Assembly (NCBI GenBank): GCA_022799495.1 | Contig: JAAWON010000017.1 | Coordinates: forward strand, 1-33,662 | Length of the DNA stretch: 33,662 bases | Direction: 5' to 3' | Source of the DNA: Erysipelotrichaceae bacterium | Lineage (GTDB): Bacteria; Bacillota_I; Bacilli_A; Erysipelotrichales; Erysipelotrichaceae | Part shown: positions 33,534 to 33,662 of the stretch, one piece after another | Layout of the letters: every line of letters starts with the position of its first letter | Numbering within the stretch: position 1 is the first letter of the stretch | Notes under the pieces: model-generated | The model's input: the letters and a program-made list of their open reading frames with translations, nothing else | Database searches by the model: none | Told to the model about the DNA's origin: nothing | Made by a program: the position numbers and the translations under genes

Positions 33534-33662
33534 ATGAGTCAACTTGCCATCGCCGATGCGCTTGAGCATTCGCAGATCAAACATGCATATGATGAATACT
33601 GTAAACAAATCTTAGGCAATAAACAAGTCTTATCCTGTATCTTAAAGGAATGTGTTTCTGAG
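33534..33662 (+). CDS. Partial gene, probable Rpn-family nuclease/transposase-like protein
   Basis: The first 43 codons of a gene cut by the window end. GGGGGAG lies 7 nt before the ATG. The segment HAYDEYCKQILGNKQVLSCI followed by LKECV matches the usual opening of PD-(D/E)XK Rpn-type proteins common in gut Bacillota, where a tyrosine-aspartate pair is followed by a K-x-V-L-x-x-I-L-K motif. Rpn nucleases promote RecA-independent recombination in Escherichia coli; many relatives are annotated as putative transposases without proof of movement. The catalytic part lies outside the window, so the assignment rests on the N-terminal pattern only. Confidence 0.6.
   Translation, partial: MSQLAIADALEHSQIKHAYDEYCKQILGNKQVLSCILKECVSE

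Noticed and set aside
33103-33534. A 143-codon minus-strand frame in the intergenic region before the Rpn-like gene.
   Set aside because: It has no ribosome site, overlaps both divergent promoters and has no recognisable protein features.

Overview
The window reads as a Bacillota chromosome at moderately low to mid GC. It is most likely a gut member of the Erysipelotrichia (the Clostridium innocuum / Absiella type of organism). This rests on family content and is an inference: AddAB rather than RecBCD, a mannose-family PTS, a choloylglycine hydrolase, consensus sigma-A promoters with GGAGG ribosome sites, a partial Rpn-type nuclease gene, and a single-membrane secretion style. No rRNA, tRNA, CRISPR array or insertion sequence was seen.

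Layout. (1) 32-9411, minus strand: a two-gene unit with a small membrane-anchored protein (start 9411) translationally coupled by an ATGA overlap to a giant 2,973-residue LysM/RHS (YD-repeat) protein. The variable C-terminal tip looks like a polymorphic-toxin effector module, and its downstream (immunity) side lies outside the window. A clear promoter sits at 9495-9523. (2) 9687-16102, minus strand: addB-addA-DUF5662, tightly packed (3-nt gap, then an ATGA overlap), for double-strand-break repair. (3) 16358-17530, plus strand: a small secreted protein ending in a strong terminator, then a VanZ-like membrane protein with its own extended -10 promoter. (4) 17583-19253, minus strand: an unknown protein with a possibly degenerate metallopeptidase motif, and a membrane-anchored NodB polysaccharide deacetylase. 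(5) 19468-21131, plus strand: a beta-hydroxyacid dehydrogenase and proC, closed by a bidirectional terminator. (6) 21261-27791: a complete carbohydrate-uptake locus. A GntR/UTRA regulator and a SIS-domain sugar-phosphate enzyme lie on the minus strand. A 608-bp divergent regulatory region separates them from mannose-type EIIA, EIIB, EIIC and EIID, a membrane-anchored helical-repeat protein and a HAD hydrolase on the plus strand. (7) 28101-29661, minus strand: a choloylglycine (bile salt) hydrolase with all catalytic residues, and a Nudix hydrolase. (8) 29840-33091, minus strand: a three-gene overlapping unit, VTC-type polyphosphate polymerase domain / DUF4956 membrane protein / Cthe_2159-like beta-helix carbohydrate-binding protein. 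(9) 33534 to the end, plus strand: the first 43 codons of a probable Rpn-family nuclease/transposase gene.

How the parts work together. The PTS locus is the most readable system. The EII complex imports and phosphorylates a sugar or glycated compound, the SIS enzyme isomerises, deaminates or deglycates the phosphorylated product, and the HAD enzyme is probably a phosphatase or phosphomutase. The UTRA regulator would sense a phosphorylated intermediate. The two divergent promoters share mirrored sequence motifs at matching positions, and a good cre match sits upstream of the PTS promoter, suggesting combined local and CcpA control. The substrate is not known.

The most interesting items are the LysM/RHS polymorphic toxin with its coupled partner, the mirrored operators and orphan terminator in the PTS regulatory region, the VTC-DUF4956-beta-helix unit, a structured element at 27838-27903, and a protein whose HExxH-like motif has lost its glutamate.
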